Below are positions 1 through 5,308 of a stretch of DNA of 5,308 nucleotides, in pieces. Positions within the stretch are counted from its first letter, which is position 1. The number at the start of each line of letters is the position of its first letter. The stretch is taken from the NCBI GenBank assembly GCA_945897655.1, contig CAMDHB010000251.1, forward strand, positions 1 to 5,308. The letters run 5' to 3'. Made by a program: the position numbers and the translations under genes. A model generated the notes under the pieces. The model was not told the DNA's origin. It saw nothing but the letters and a program-made list of their open reading frames with translations, and did not search any database. The DNA comes from Pseudorhodobacter antarcticus (lineage in GTDB: Bacteria; Pseudomonadota; Alphaproteobacteria; Rhodobacterales; Rhodobacteraceae).

Positions 1-481
1 CGATCACCCCGATGAACTGCTGGGCACTGTCCTTGGGTCCTGCGTGGCGGTGTGCCTGCATGACCCGGTGCGCGCGATCGGGGGCATGAACCATTTTCTG
101 CTGCCCTTTGGTCAGGAAGAGGGGGCCAACCGCCCGGTGCGCTATGGGCTGTTCGCGATGGAAATGCTGATCAACGACCTGCTCAAGGCCGGTGCGAAGA
201 AGCCCAGGCTTGAAGCAAAGCTGTTTGGCGGTGCCCGGATTTCGGCCGATCTGCGCGATATCGGCCAGGCCAACTCGGTCTTTGCCCGCGAATATCTCGC
301 GACCGAAGGGATTCAATGCCTGGGCGAGAGTTTGGGGGGACAGAACGCCCGGCGCGTGGTGTTTCGGCCTGCAACGGGACAGGCCCGGATGCTGATCGTG
401 CCTTTGACCAATGTGGCACCGGCCGATTTGGTTCCGGTGGCGCCAAAGGCCCCGCGCGACAATGGCATCGAACTGTTCTGA
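1..481 (+). CDS. cheD: Chemoreceptor glutamine deamidase CheD (5' truncated by window edge)
   Basis: CheD deamidates specific glutamines on methyl-accepting chemotaxis proteins in the cytoplasm, making them competent for CheR/CheB methylation and tuning CheA signalling. The first complete codon is at base 2; 159 residues are visible, ending with TGA at 479-481. Family proteins are usually about 160-200 residues, so only some 10-25 N-terminal residues are missing. The family signature is clear: LGSCVAVCL with the catalytic Cys at visible residue 14, then GGMNHFLLP with the catalytic His at residue 31. The Cys-His spacing of 17 matches Thermotoga CheD (Cys27/His44, from memory). A KLFGGARI block and a C-terminal part with FRPATGQARM also fit. 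The third catalytic residue, a Thr six before the Cys in Thermotoga, is Gly here, with a Thr five before it. cheD often ends a che operon, so other che genes may lie to the left, outside the window. Identity is secure; activity is inferred from the Cys/His pair. Confidence 0.95.
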   Translation, partial: DHPDELLGTVLGSCVAVCLHDPVRAIGGMNHFLLPFGQEEGANRPVRYGLFAMEMLINDLLKAGAKKPRLEAKLFGGARISADLRDIGQANSVFAREYLATEGIQCLGESLGGQNARRVVFRPATGQARMLIVPLTNVAPADLVPVAPKAPRDNGIELF

Positions 482-513
482 TCCGAAGGTGGGGGCTGCT
501 TCTCCATCCCCAA

Positions 514-532
514 TCCGACGGGGCGCGTCGGA
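514..532 (+). terminator. GC-rich hairpin after cheD, possible transcription end or mRNA 3' stabiliser
   Basis: TCCGACG (514-520) pairs perfectly with CGTCGGA (526-532) around a five-base loop. It starts 33 bases after the cheD stop codon, which is a typical place for a transcript end. There is no T run after it, so it is not a classic intrinsic terminator. It could be a processing or stabilising stem, part of a Rho-dependent end, or chance in GC-rich DNA. Confidence 0.3.
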
Positions 533-703
533 AAGGGCGCGCTTGACGGTCGGGCCCTTCCCGATTGACATCGCCGCACGCTCGACGAACCGCCCCGATC
601 TGGGATTGTTCCAATAGGGAAGATCAGGATCAAGGGTGTTGCCTTGGCGGTGGCGGGTTCGCTGTTGCCAGTCCGCACACCATAAATGCGCGCCGCGCTT
701 TCG

Positions 704-736
704 GGCAGGACACAGCTTGCAGCACCAGCCTTTTTT
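704..736 (+). terminator. Weak intrinsic-terminator-like structure (imperfect stem plus T6)
   Basis: GGCAGG (704-709) can pair with CCAGCC (725-730), with one A-A mismatch and an inner GCT/AGC pairing in the loop. Six T follow directly at 731-736. The layout (stem, then T tract) is that of an intrinsic terminator on the plus strand, but the stem is short and imperfect. It could end transcripts running through from cheD or act as a leader structure ahead of the ligase gene. A chance match is quite possible. Confidence 0.22.
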
Positions 737-811
737 GTCGCATCGGGCCGCATTCGTCCTTTGGTCCTGGCCATTCTCGCTGTTAGGTTGGCAGGGCAAG
801 AAGGATCCTTG

Positions 812-817
812 GGGGGA
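812..817 (+). promoter_or_regulatory. Ribosome binding site of the acyl-CoA ligase gene
   Basis: A G-rich GGGGGA sits seven bases before the ATG at 825. It supports that ATG over the in-frame upstream GTG at 636, whose added 63 residues look non-coding. Confidence 0.6.
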
Positions 818-824
818 CAACAGG

Positions 825-2435
825 ATGCATCACGATTATCAGCTGACCATTGGGACCCTGCTTCACACCGGGCTGACGGCGGACCCGGATCAGCGGATCA
901 CCTATGCCGATCAGGTCGATATGACTTATTCCGAGTTCGGACAACGGGTTGCCCGCCTTGGATCGGCCCTGACGGCACTGGGCTTGGGGCAGGGGGCGGT
1001 GATCGCGGTGCTGGACTATGACAGTCACCGCTACCTTGAATGCTTTTTCGCGGTGCCGATGATGGGTGCCACGTTGCACACCGTCAACATTCGCCTCTCG
1101 CCCGAACAGGTGCTGTACACGATCAATCATGCCGAAGATGACGCCATTCTGGTGCACGAGGATTTTCTGCCGCTGCTCTTGCCCCTGCTGCTCCGGATCG
1201 CCCGGCCCATGCGCCTGATCGTGCTGTCCGACCGGGCGGTAGCCGTGCCGGATGGGTTCGTGGGGGAGTATGAGGCAGTACTGGCCGCCGGCGACCCGAC
1301 TCATGCCTTTCCAGACCTGGCCGAGACGACCCGCGCCACCCTGTTTTATACCACCGGCACCACGGGTGATCCCAAGGGTGTCAGCTATTCGCACCGGCAG
1401 TTGGTCTTGCACAGCCTGGGCGTGATCGCCTGCTTTGGGCCGGTCCCGGGGCGCGGCGGGTTCAAGCGTGACGATGTCTATATGCCACTGACGCCGCTTT
1501 TCCACGTGCACGGCTGGGGGTTCCCGCTGATTGCGACAATGATGGGCGCGCGGCAGGTCTACCCGGGGCGCTATGAGCCGGCGCGGATTCTCGGGCTGAT
1601 TGGCAAGCATGGCGTGACCTTCTCGCATTGTGTGCCGACGATCCTGGCGATGGTGCTGCAGGCGCCGGGGTCAGAGGCTGTCGATCTGTCGCGCTGGAAG
1701 GTGATCATCGGCGGATCGGCCCTGCCTGAGGGGCTGGCCCGGGCGGCAATGGCGCGGGGGATCGATATTCATGCAGGCTACGGCATGTCGGAAACCTGCC
1801 CGGTCCTGACGATTGCCGATATGGATGCCACGCAGGGTGCGACGGGTGATACCACGTCGGTCCGCATTGCGACCGGCAAGTCCATTCCACTGATGCAGCT
1901 GCGGGTCGTGGCTCCCGACATGACGGACGTGCCGCATGACGGCGTGACCACGGGTGAGGTGGTGGCGCGTGCGCCCTGGCTGACCGACGGCTATTTACGC
2001 AATGACGTGGGCACGGCGGCGCTCTGGGCCGGAGGCTGGTTGCACACCGGCGATGTCGGCACAATGGCAGCGGATGGCACACTGCGCCTGACCGACCGGC
2101 TGAAGGATGTGATCAAGTCGGGGGGTGAGTGGATTTCCTCGCTGCAACTGGAAAGCATCGTCTCCGCCGTGCCCGGCGTGGCCGAGGCGGCGGCAGTGGG
2201 CATGCCGGATGCGCGCTGGGGGGAGCGGCCGGTGATCTTGGTCGTGGCCAAACCCGGCACGGAAGTCGAGGCACCTGCCCATGCTGCCGTCGCAGCTGCG
2301 ATTGCTGCGGGTCGGCTGTCAAAATGGGCAGCGCCCGAGCGGGTCTTGACAGTCACCACCATCCCAAAGACCAGCGTTGGCAAGATTGATAAAAAGGCGA
2401 TCCGCGCGGCGCTGGCAGCCGGGAATATTGCCTGA
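825..2435 (+). CDS. AMP-forming acyl-CoA ligase, AlkK/DmdB-like (medium-chain fatty acid or 3-methylthiopropionate type)
   Basis: This 536-residue cytoplasmic enzyme of the ANL (adenylate-forming) superfamily activates a carboxylic acid with ATP to an acyl-AMP and then transfers it to CoA. The ATP-binding loop TTGTTGDPKG is at 176-185; the HVHGW block has His227 and Trp231; GYGMSET is at 318-324; WLHTGD ends at Asp410, which should hold the ribose; Arg425 begins RLKDVIKSGGEW (hinge region); and PKTSVGK carries the catalytic Lys520 in the mobile C-terminal domain. The SGGEWISS string is typical of the AlkK/DmdB branch rather than of acetyl-CoA synthetases. Length is normal for that branch (about 540). 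No signal peptide or membrane segment is apparent. The gene leads a co-directional set ending with acuI. Family is secure; the acid used is not. A medium-chain fatty acid, 3-methylthiopropionate or another short acid are the main options, and the HxHxW block (also found in DmdB enzymes) does not decide it. Confidence 0.93.
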   Translation: MHHDYQLTIGTLLHTGLTADPDQRITYADQVDMTYSEFGQRVARLGSALTALGLGQGAVIAVLDYDSHRYLECFFAVPMMGATLHTVNIRLSPEQVLYTINHAEDDAILVHEDFLPLLLPLLLRIARPMRLIVLSDRAVAVPDGFVGEYEAVLAAGDPTHAFPDLAETTRATLFYTTGTTGDPKGVSYSHRQLVLHSLGVIACFGPVPGRGGFKRDDVYMPLTPLFHVHGWGFPLIATMMGARQVYPGRYEPARILGLIGKHGVTFSHCVPTILAMVLQAPGSEAVDLSRWKVIIGGSALPEGLARAAMARGIDIHAGYGMSETCPVLTIADMDATQGATGDTTSVRIATGKSIPLMQLRVVAPDMTDVPHDGVTTGEVVARAPWLTDGYLRNDVGTAALWAGGWLHTGDVGTMAADGTLRLTDRLKDVIKSGGEWISSLQLESIVSAVPGVAEAAAVGMPDARWGERPVILVVAKPGTEVEAPAHAAVAAAIAAGRLSKWAAPERVLTVTTIPKTSVGKIDKKAIRAALAAGNIA

Positions 2436-2512
2436 TTTGGCGCAGATGTGTCGCGGTCAAGCGGGTCAAGGCCACTCTGGCAGGGGAAGTTCGGGTAAAA
2501 CGCCCCGTTACC

Positions 2513-2516
2513 AGGA
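2513..2516 (+). promoter_or_regulatory. Ribosome binding site of the 165-residue protein gene
   Basis: AGGA lies six bases before the ATG at 2523, which supports independent translation of this gene 87 bases after the ligase stop. Confidence 0.55.
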
Positions 2517-2522
2517 TCACAG

Positions 2523-3020
2523 ATGACCCAAACCCCCCGCCCCTATGCCAGTTTCGAGCATGGCTTTGCCGTGGCCTATGAAGAGGAGCTTTCCGGCGAA
2601 ACCTTCTTTGCCGCCCTGTCAGAGGCGCAACCCGACCCGCGCCATGCTGCCATTTGGGCAAAGTTCGCGTTGATTGAACTGCAGACCCACCGCGCCCTGC
2701 GCCCAATGGCCGACAGGTTGGGCCTGGCCCCCGCTGACCCCGATGCCGTCCTGCAATCGGGGCGTGATCAGGCTGTCAGTTGGGCCGCAATCTCTTGGCA
2801 GGACATCATGGCCCTTATAGTACGCGACTATCCCGCCTATGTGACCGAATTCCACGAGGTCAAGGCAGTGGCCCCGCCGGATATGCAGACCACCATGCAG
2901 TTGCTGATTGACCATGAGGTTGCCTTTATCGACTTTGCCCGCGCCGAATTGGCCGGGGACCCTGCGTCCGAAGCGCCCTTGGACGCTTATCTGGCGCATG
3001 TGGCGACTTGGGCGCCTTAG
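2523..3020 (+). CDS. Uncharacterised helical protein, possibly ferritin-like fold
   Basis: I do not recognise a named family for this 165-residue protein. It is judged real because of a good AGGA before its ATG, its place between two genuine genes on the same strand, and a convincing soluble-protein composition. It looks almost wholly alpha-helical, without a signal peptide or membrane segment. Acidic and His residues fall in a pattern loosely like a four-helix metal-binding bundle: Glu20-22 and Glu26 in the first helix, Glu52 with His56 in the second, Glu109, His111 and Glu112 in a third, and His131-Glu132 in a last helix that ends near the AELAGDP segment. The Glu-His spacing is four (Glu52/His56), not the three of classic ferritin ExxH motifs, so metal binding is only a hypothesis. 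It stands 87 bases after the ligase and 84 before acuI, suggesting co-transcription. It could equally be a non-metal helical partner or regulator. Confidence 0.82.
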   Translation: MTQTPRPYASFEHGFAVAYEEELSGETFFAALSEAQPDPRHAAIWAKFALIELQTHRALRPMADRLGLAPADPDAVLQSGRDQAVSWAAISWQDIMALIVRDYPAYVTEFHEVKAVAPPDMQTTMQLLIDHEVAFIDFARAELAGDPASEAPLDAYLAHVATWAP

Positions 3021-3091
3021 GCGGTTGGCATCCGGCGGCAGGTTTGCGATGCTGTGCCGGGGGCCATCTGTGCGGGCCCTGATCGAATTCT

Positions 3092-3098
3092 GGAAGGA
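3092..3098 (+). promoter_or_regulatory. Ribosome binding site of acuI
   Basis: GGAAGGA is a strong Shine-Dalgarno sequence six bases before the ATG at 3105. It fixes the start there and argues against an in-frame GTG 17 codons upstream. Confidence 0.75.
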
Positions 3099-3104
3099 AA
3101 ACCC

Positions 3105-4097
3105 ATGTTTCGCGCTGTAGTGCTGGAAAAGAACGCCGAGGGCCAAGCGGTGGCCGCGCTGAAGGATCTGGACGACAGCGCCTTGCCTGCGGGCGAGGTG
3201 ACGGTGCGGGTTGCCTATTCCTCGTTGAACTACAAGGACGGGCTGTGCCTTGGCCCCAGCGGATCGGGTCTGGTGCGGACCTATCCGCATGTGGCGGGCA
3301 TTGATTTTGCTGGCACGGTCGAGGCGAGCGACGACCCGCGCTATACCCCCGGCGATGCCGTGGTGCTGACAGGCTGGCGCGTGGGCGAGGCGCATTGGGG
3401 CGGTTATGCGCAAAAGGCGCGGGTCAAGGCGGATTGGCTGGTGCCATTGCCCGCCGGTCTGACCCAGCGTCAGGCAATGGCAGTGGGCACGGCAGGCCTG
3501 ACCTCGATGCTGGCCGTCTTGGCGTTGGAGGATCACGGGCTGACGCCCGCGCAGGGCGAAGTGCTGGTAACGGGGGCGGCGGGCGGTGTCGGCTCGGTCG
3601 CCGTCGCGTTGCTGGCCAAGCTGGGCTATCAGGTGGCGGCCGTGACAGGGCGGCCCGAGACCGAGGGCTATCTGCGCGACCTTGGGGCCAGCCGGATTAT
3701 TCCGCGCGCCGATCTGGCCGAAACCGTCAAGCGCCCGTTGGAGGCGGAAACCTGGGCCGGGTGCATTGATGCGGTTGGAGGCGCGATGCTCGCCCGGGTG
3801 CTGGGGCAGATGAAATACGGGGCGTCTGTTGCAGCTGTGGGCCTTGCGGGCGGCTCGGGCCTGCCGGCCACGGTGATCCCGTTCCTCTTGCGGGGGGTCA
3901 ACCTCTTGGGGATTGATTCCGTGATGAAACCCTATGACGGGCGGCTGCGGGCCTGGGGGCGAATTGCCAGCGATCTGGACCTGGCCAAGTTGGAGGCGAT
4001 GATCGTCGAAATCGGTCTGGCTGACTTGCCCGCCCAAGGCGCTGCCATCCTGCGGGGTGAGGTCAAGGGCCGTGTCGTGGTGGATGTGAACGCCTAA
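3105..4097 (+). CDS. acuI: Acrylyl-CoA reductase (NADPH), AcuI/YhdH family
   Basis: AcuI reduces acryloyl-CoA to propionyl-CoA with NADPH in the cytoplasm. It removes a toxic electrophile formed from acrylate, 3-hydroxypropionate or DMSP breakdown. The 330-residue length equals that of known AcuI proteins (E. coli YhdH is about 324). It belongs to the zinc-free branch of the medium-chain dehydrogenase/reductase superfamily: the GHE zinc-site motif is absent. Family marks are YSSLNYKDG at 38-46, GIDFAGTVEAS in the N-terminal GroES-like domain, GWRVGEAHWGGYAQ from residue 90, the nucleotide loop TGAAGGVG at 156-163, and TGRPE at 181-185, where Arg183 is placed to hold the NADPH 2'-phosphate. 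MKYG at 236-239 and GIDSVM at 269-274 are also typical of YhdH. A strong GGAAGGA supports the start. In Rhodobacterales acuI often neighbours dmdA or acuR; neither is seen here. Its TAA overlaps the stop of the convergent dehydrogenase gene. Confidence 0.95.
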   Translation: MFRAVVLEKNAEGQAVAALKDLDDSALPAGEVTVRVAYSSLNYKDGLCLGPSGSGLVRTYPHVAGIDFAGTVEASDDPRYTPGDAVVLTGWRVGEAHWGGYAQKARVKADWLVPLPAGLTQRQAMAVGTAGLTSMLAVLALEDHGLTPAQGEVLVTGAAGGVGSVAVALLAKLGYQVAAVTGRPETEGYLRDLGASRIIPRADLAETVKRPLEAETWAGCIDAVGGAMLARVLGQMKYGASVAAVGLAGGSGLPATVIPFLLRGVNLLGIDSVMKPYDGRLRAWGRIASDLDLAKLEAMIVEIGLADLPAQGAAILRGEVKGRVVVDVNA

Positions 4098-5086
4098 AGC
4101 GCCACAGGGGCCTTGGTGGTCATCGACAGGATTGCCGCTTCGGCGATGGCCGAGGCGCGCAGACCGTCCGTGGCATCGGGGGTCACCATGCCGCCGGTCG
4201 CGACAGTTTCGGCAAAGGCCAAAATCTCGGTCCGGTAAGCCTGCGCATAGCGCTGGTGATAGTTGTGCAAGGGTTTTTCTCCCCTGATGCCATCCACAGT
4301 GGACAGGATGACCAGCGATTCCGGTACGTTGCCGACCGATGCCTGACCCAGCGTTCCCAGAACCTCGATCCTCTGGTCATAGCCGTAGGCGGCACGCAAG
4401 CTGTTCAGGACGGTCACATGGGTGCCCTTGGCCATCCGAATGGCGGTGGTGGTGGTGTCGATCTGGCCGACCGTCAGGTATTCCGGGTTGATCAGGGCGT
4501 CGGCCATCACATAAACCTCGGCCACCTCGTCCTCGAGCAGCCAGCGGATCAGGTCAAAGTCATGCACGGCGGTTTCCTTCAGCAGACCGCTGGACTGGAT
4601 GAAGCCCTCAACCGGCGGCGCCTCGGCATCGCGAGAGATGATCAGGACTTGTTCAACGCTGCCTATCCGGCCTGCGGTGATGGCCTGTTTCAGGGCCACG
4701 AACTGCGCGTCAAAGCGGCGGTTGAAGCCCAGTTGCACAAACCCCTCGCGCCCCTTCAGGGCCGCCATGCAGGCCTGAATGCGGCCCATGTCATGGTCGA
4801 TGGGTTTTTCGCAAAACACATAGGCGCGGGTCTGGGCGGCGCGGTCCAGATAGTCGGCATGGGTGCGGGGCGGGCTGGCGATGACATAGGCGTCAATCGT
4901 GGGGTCGGCAAAGGCTGTGTCGGTGTCCACCACTTGCGCGCCGGTGGCCAGGGCAAGGGCTGCCGCGCGTTCTGCTGACGGATCAACGACATAGGCGATT
5001 TTCACCCGTGCATCGCTGATCAGGTTCATGGCGTGGATCGTGGCCATTTCACCGGCCCCGAACAGGCAAAAGCGCAAGTCTGTCAT
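4094..5086 (-). CDS. Gfo/Idh/MocA-family NAD(P)-dependent dehydrogenase (inositol dehydrogenase-like)
   Basis: This 330-residue cytoplasmic oxidoreductase should oxidise a sugar, inositol or amino-sugar derivative with NAD(P). The N-terminal Rossmann fold starts with FGAGEMA (glycines 10 and 12), and VVDP puts Asp35 at the end of the second strand, which favours NAD. The family signature EKP is at 93-95 with catalytic Lys94, GFNRRFD is at 120-126, and the C-terminal domain has KETAVHDFDLIRW with catalytic His175. The residue four before that His is usually Asp in inositol dehydrogenases (Asp172 in Bacillus IolG, from memory) but is Glu171 here. The start is chosen at 5086 because AGGAG stands seven bases before it and the Rossmann fold begins at once; a 46-residue upstream extension looks like out-of-frame sequence. 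ATG overlaps the stop of the upstream NagB-like gene (ATGA), implying coupled translation in one operon. Substrate unknown; the neighbour suggests an amino-sugar or related sugar pathway. Confidence 0.92.
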   Translation of the reverse strand: MTDLRFCLFGAGEMATIHAMNLISDARVKIAYVVDPSAERAAALALATGAQVVDTDTAFADPTIDAYVIASPPRTHADYLDRAAQTRAYVFCEKPIDHDMGRIQACMAALKGREGFVQLGFNRRFDAQFVALKQAITAGRIGSVEQVLIISRDAEAPPVEGFIQSSGLLKETAVHDFDLIRWLLEDEVAEVYVMADALINPEYLTVGQIDTTTTAIRMAKGTHVTVLNSLRAAYGYDQRIEVLGTLGQASVGNVPESLVILSTVDGIRGEKPLHNYHQRYAQAYRTEILAFAETVATGGMVTPDATDGLRASAIAEAAILSMTTKAPVAL

Positions 5087-5308
5087 TGTGTCTCTCCTGC
5101 CGCGGCGCGGTCGGCAAATAGGGTGGCATCGGGGCAGGCGGCCCAGACGGTGGCGGGCCAGGTGGGGTCGTATGTGGTGGCCTTTGACAGGTGCTGAAAC
5201 GCGCGGCGTTTGCCTGCGCCCCAAACGACCATCGCACTGGCGCGGGCGGCGGCGATGGTGGCAATGCCGACCGTCACCCCGTGGCGTGGCACGGCGTCAA
5301 GGTTTGGG
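5083..5308 (-). CDS. NagB-like glucosamine-6-phosphate deaminase/isomerase, C-terminal fragment
   Basis: Seventy-four C-terminal residues are visible; the gene runs off the right edge of the window. The fragment begins PNLDAVPRHGVTVGIATI and continues with MVVWGAGKRRAF, a short variable stretch, PATVWAACPDATLFADRAAA and a TGA. This follows the end of E. coli NagB (MPTQALTVGVGTL, then MILVLGSQKALAL, then a conserved late Asp). It therefore belongs to the sugar-phosphate isomerase family that holds glucosamine-6-phosphate deaminases and 6-phosphogluconolactonases; the TVGIATI pattern favours the deaminase type, which converts glucosamine-6-phosphate to fructose-6-phosphate and ammonia. The catalytic residues lie outside the window. 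The C-terminal tail after the late Asp is short compared with E. coli NagB. The stop overlaps the ATG of the next gene by four bases, marking an operon with the dehydrogenase. Family is fairly sure, exact substrate is not. Confidence 0.8.
   Translation of the reverse strand, partial: PNLDAVPRHGVTVGIATIAAARASAMVVWGAGKRRAFQHLSKATTYDPTWPATVWAACPDATLFADRAAAGETQ
5094..5098 (-). promoter_or_regulatory. Ribosome binding site of the Gfo/Idh/MocA dehydrogenase gene
   Basis: On the minus strand AGGAG lies seven bases before the ATG at 5086-5084, inside the end of the upstream coding region. It decides the start and lets the gene be translated either by re-initiation or independently. Confidence 0.7.

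Larger units (their letters stand above)
482..824. other. Intergenic stretch between cheD and the acyl-CoA ligase gene
   Basis: No convincing gene is seen here. Open frames exist on both strands, but their translations are rich in Trp, Cys, Arg and Pro and lack any family-like pattern. The stretch contains a 7-bp GC-rich hairpin 33 bases after the cheD stop, a second partly competing hairpin (530-561), a weak hairpin followed by six T (704-736), a 10-base perfect palindrome AAGGATCCTT (801-810) and the ribosome binding site of the next gene. The promoter of the ligase operon probably lies here, but no paired -35/-10 boxes of good quality could be picked out. A perfect TTGACA at 565-570 has no matching -10 box at 16-18 bases. 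Confidence 0.6.

Noticed and set aside
565..570. Perfect TTGACA as a -35 promoter box
   Set aside because: No -10-like hexamer is found 16-18 bases downstream; the positions read as GC-rich sequence such as AACCGC.
658..686. Possible promoter TTCGCT - 17 bases - CATAAA before the ligase gene
   Set aside because: Spacing is right, but the -35 match is poor and the -10 match only partial, so it is not better than expected by chance.
801..810. Perfect palindrome AAGGATCCTT as an operator
   Set aside because: Only ten bases long, a single copy, with no second half-site and no regulator gene nearby; noted in the intergenic entry only.
636..824. N-terminal extension of the acyl-CoA ligase from an upstream GTG
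   Set aside because: The extra 63 residues are Trp/Cys/Arg-rich and unlike the family. The ATG at 825 has a Shine-Dalgarno-like GGGGGA and gives the normal family length.
783..1628. Minus-strand open frame of 281 codons opposite the acyl-CoA ligase
   Set aside because: The plus-strand frame has the full ANL motif set; the antisense translation shows no recognisable domain and a biased composition.
2619..4037. Long open frame on the minus strand (472 codons) opposite the 165-residue gene and acuI
   Set aside because: It is rich in His, Arg, Gln and Pro, has no family motif and lies opposite two well-supported genes. Such antisense frames are common in high-GC coding DNA.
4256..4978. Plus-strand open frame of 240 codons opposite the Gfo/Idh/MocA dehydrogenase
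   Set aside because: The minus-strand gene has clear Rossmann, EKP and HDFD motifs. The opposite frame is a mirror product of its codon bias.
5087..5224. 46-residue N-terminal extension of the dehydrogenase
   Set aside because: It is out-of-frame sequence over the NagB-like gene, Arg/Pro-rich, and the ATG at 5086 has AGGAG at good spacing directly before the Rossmann fold.

Overview
The window is high-GC, densely packed bacterial DNA. Gene content and protein style (CheD, an AlkK/DmdB-type acyl-CoA ligase, AcuI, and an amino-sugar-type enzyme pair) suggest an alphaproteobacterium, most likely of the Rhodobacterales (Roseobacter/Paracoccaceae-like). This placement is inferred from sequence feel and gene content; no phylogenetic marker is present.

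Layout: (1) 1-481, plus strand: the 3' part of cheD, the chemoreceptor glutamine deamidase, whose N-terminus lies off the window. (2) 482-824: a 343-base stretch without a convincing gene. It holds a GC-rich hairpin just after cheD, a weak hairpin followed by six T, and the leader of the next gene. (3) 825-4097, plus strand: three co-directional genes, each with its own Shine-Dalgarno sequence and separated by 87 and 84 bases. They encode a 536-residue fatty-acid/methylthiopropionate-type acyl-CoA ligase, a 165-residue helical protein of unknown function with a Glu/His pattern loosely like ferritin-type bundles, and a 330-residue AcuI/YhdH acrylyl-CoA reductase. (4) 4094-5308, minus strand: a Gfo/Idh/MocA-family sugar or polyol dehydrogenase, preceded in its operon by the C-terminal end of a NagB-like glucosamine-6-phosphate deaminase/isomerase. 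Their stop and start codons overlap as ATGA.

How the genes may work together: the ligase (activates a carboxylic acid to its CoA ester) and AcuI (reduces acryloyl-CoA to propionyl-CoA) would fit a small module for short/medium-chain acid, acrylate, 3-hydroxypropionate or DMSP-derived carbon. No dmdA, dmdC, dmdD or ddd gene is visible, so the substrate is open. The minus-strand pair looks like the edge of a separate sugar/amino-sugar catabolic operon. The two operons meet tail to tail with their stop codons overlapping. I see no CRISPR, tRNA, rRNA, insertion sequence or phage gene. The window is mostly ordinary metabolism; the unknown 165-residue protein and a Glu-for-Asp change in the dehydrogenase active-site motif are the points most worth checking.
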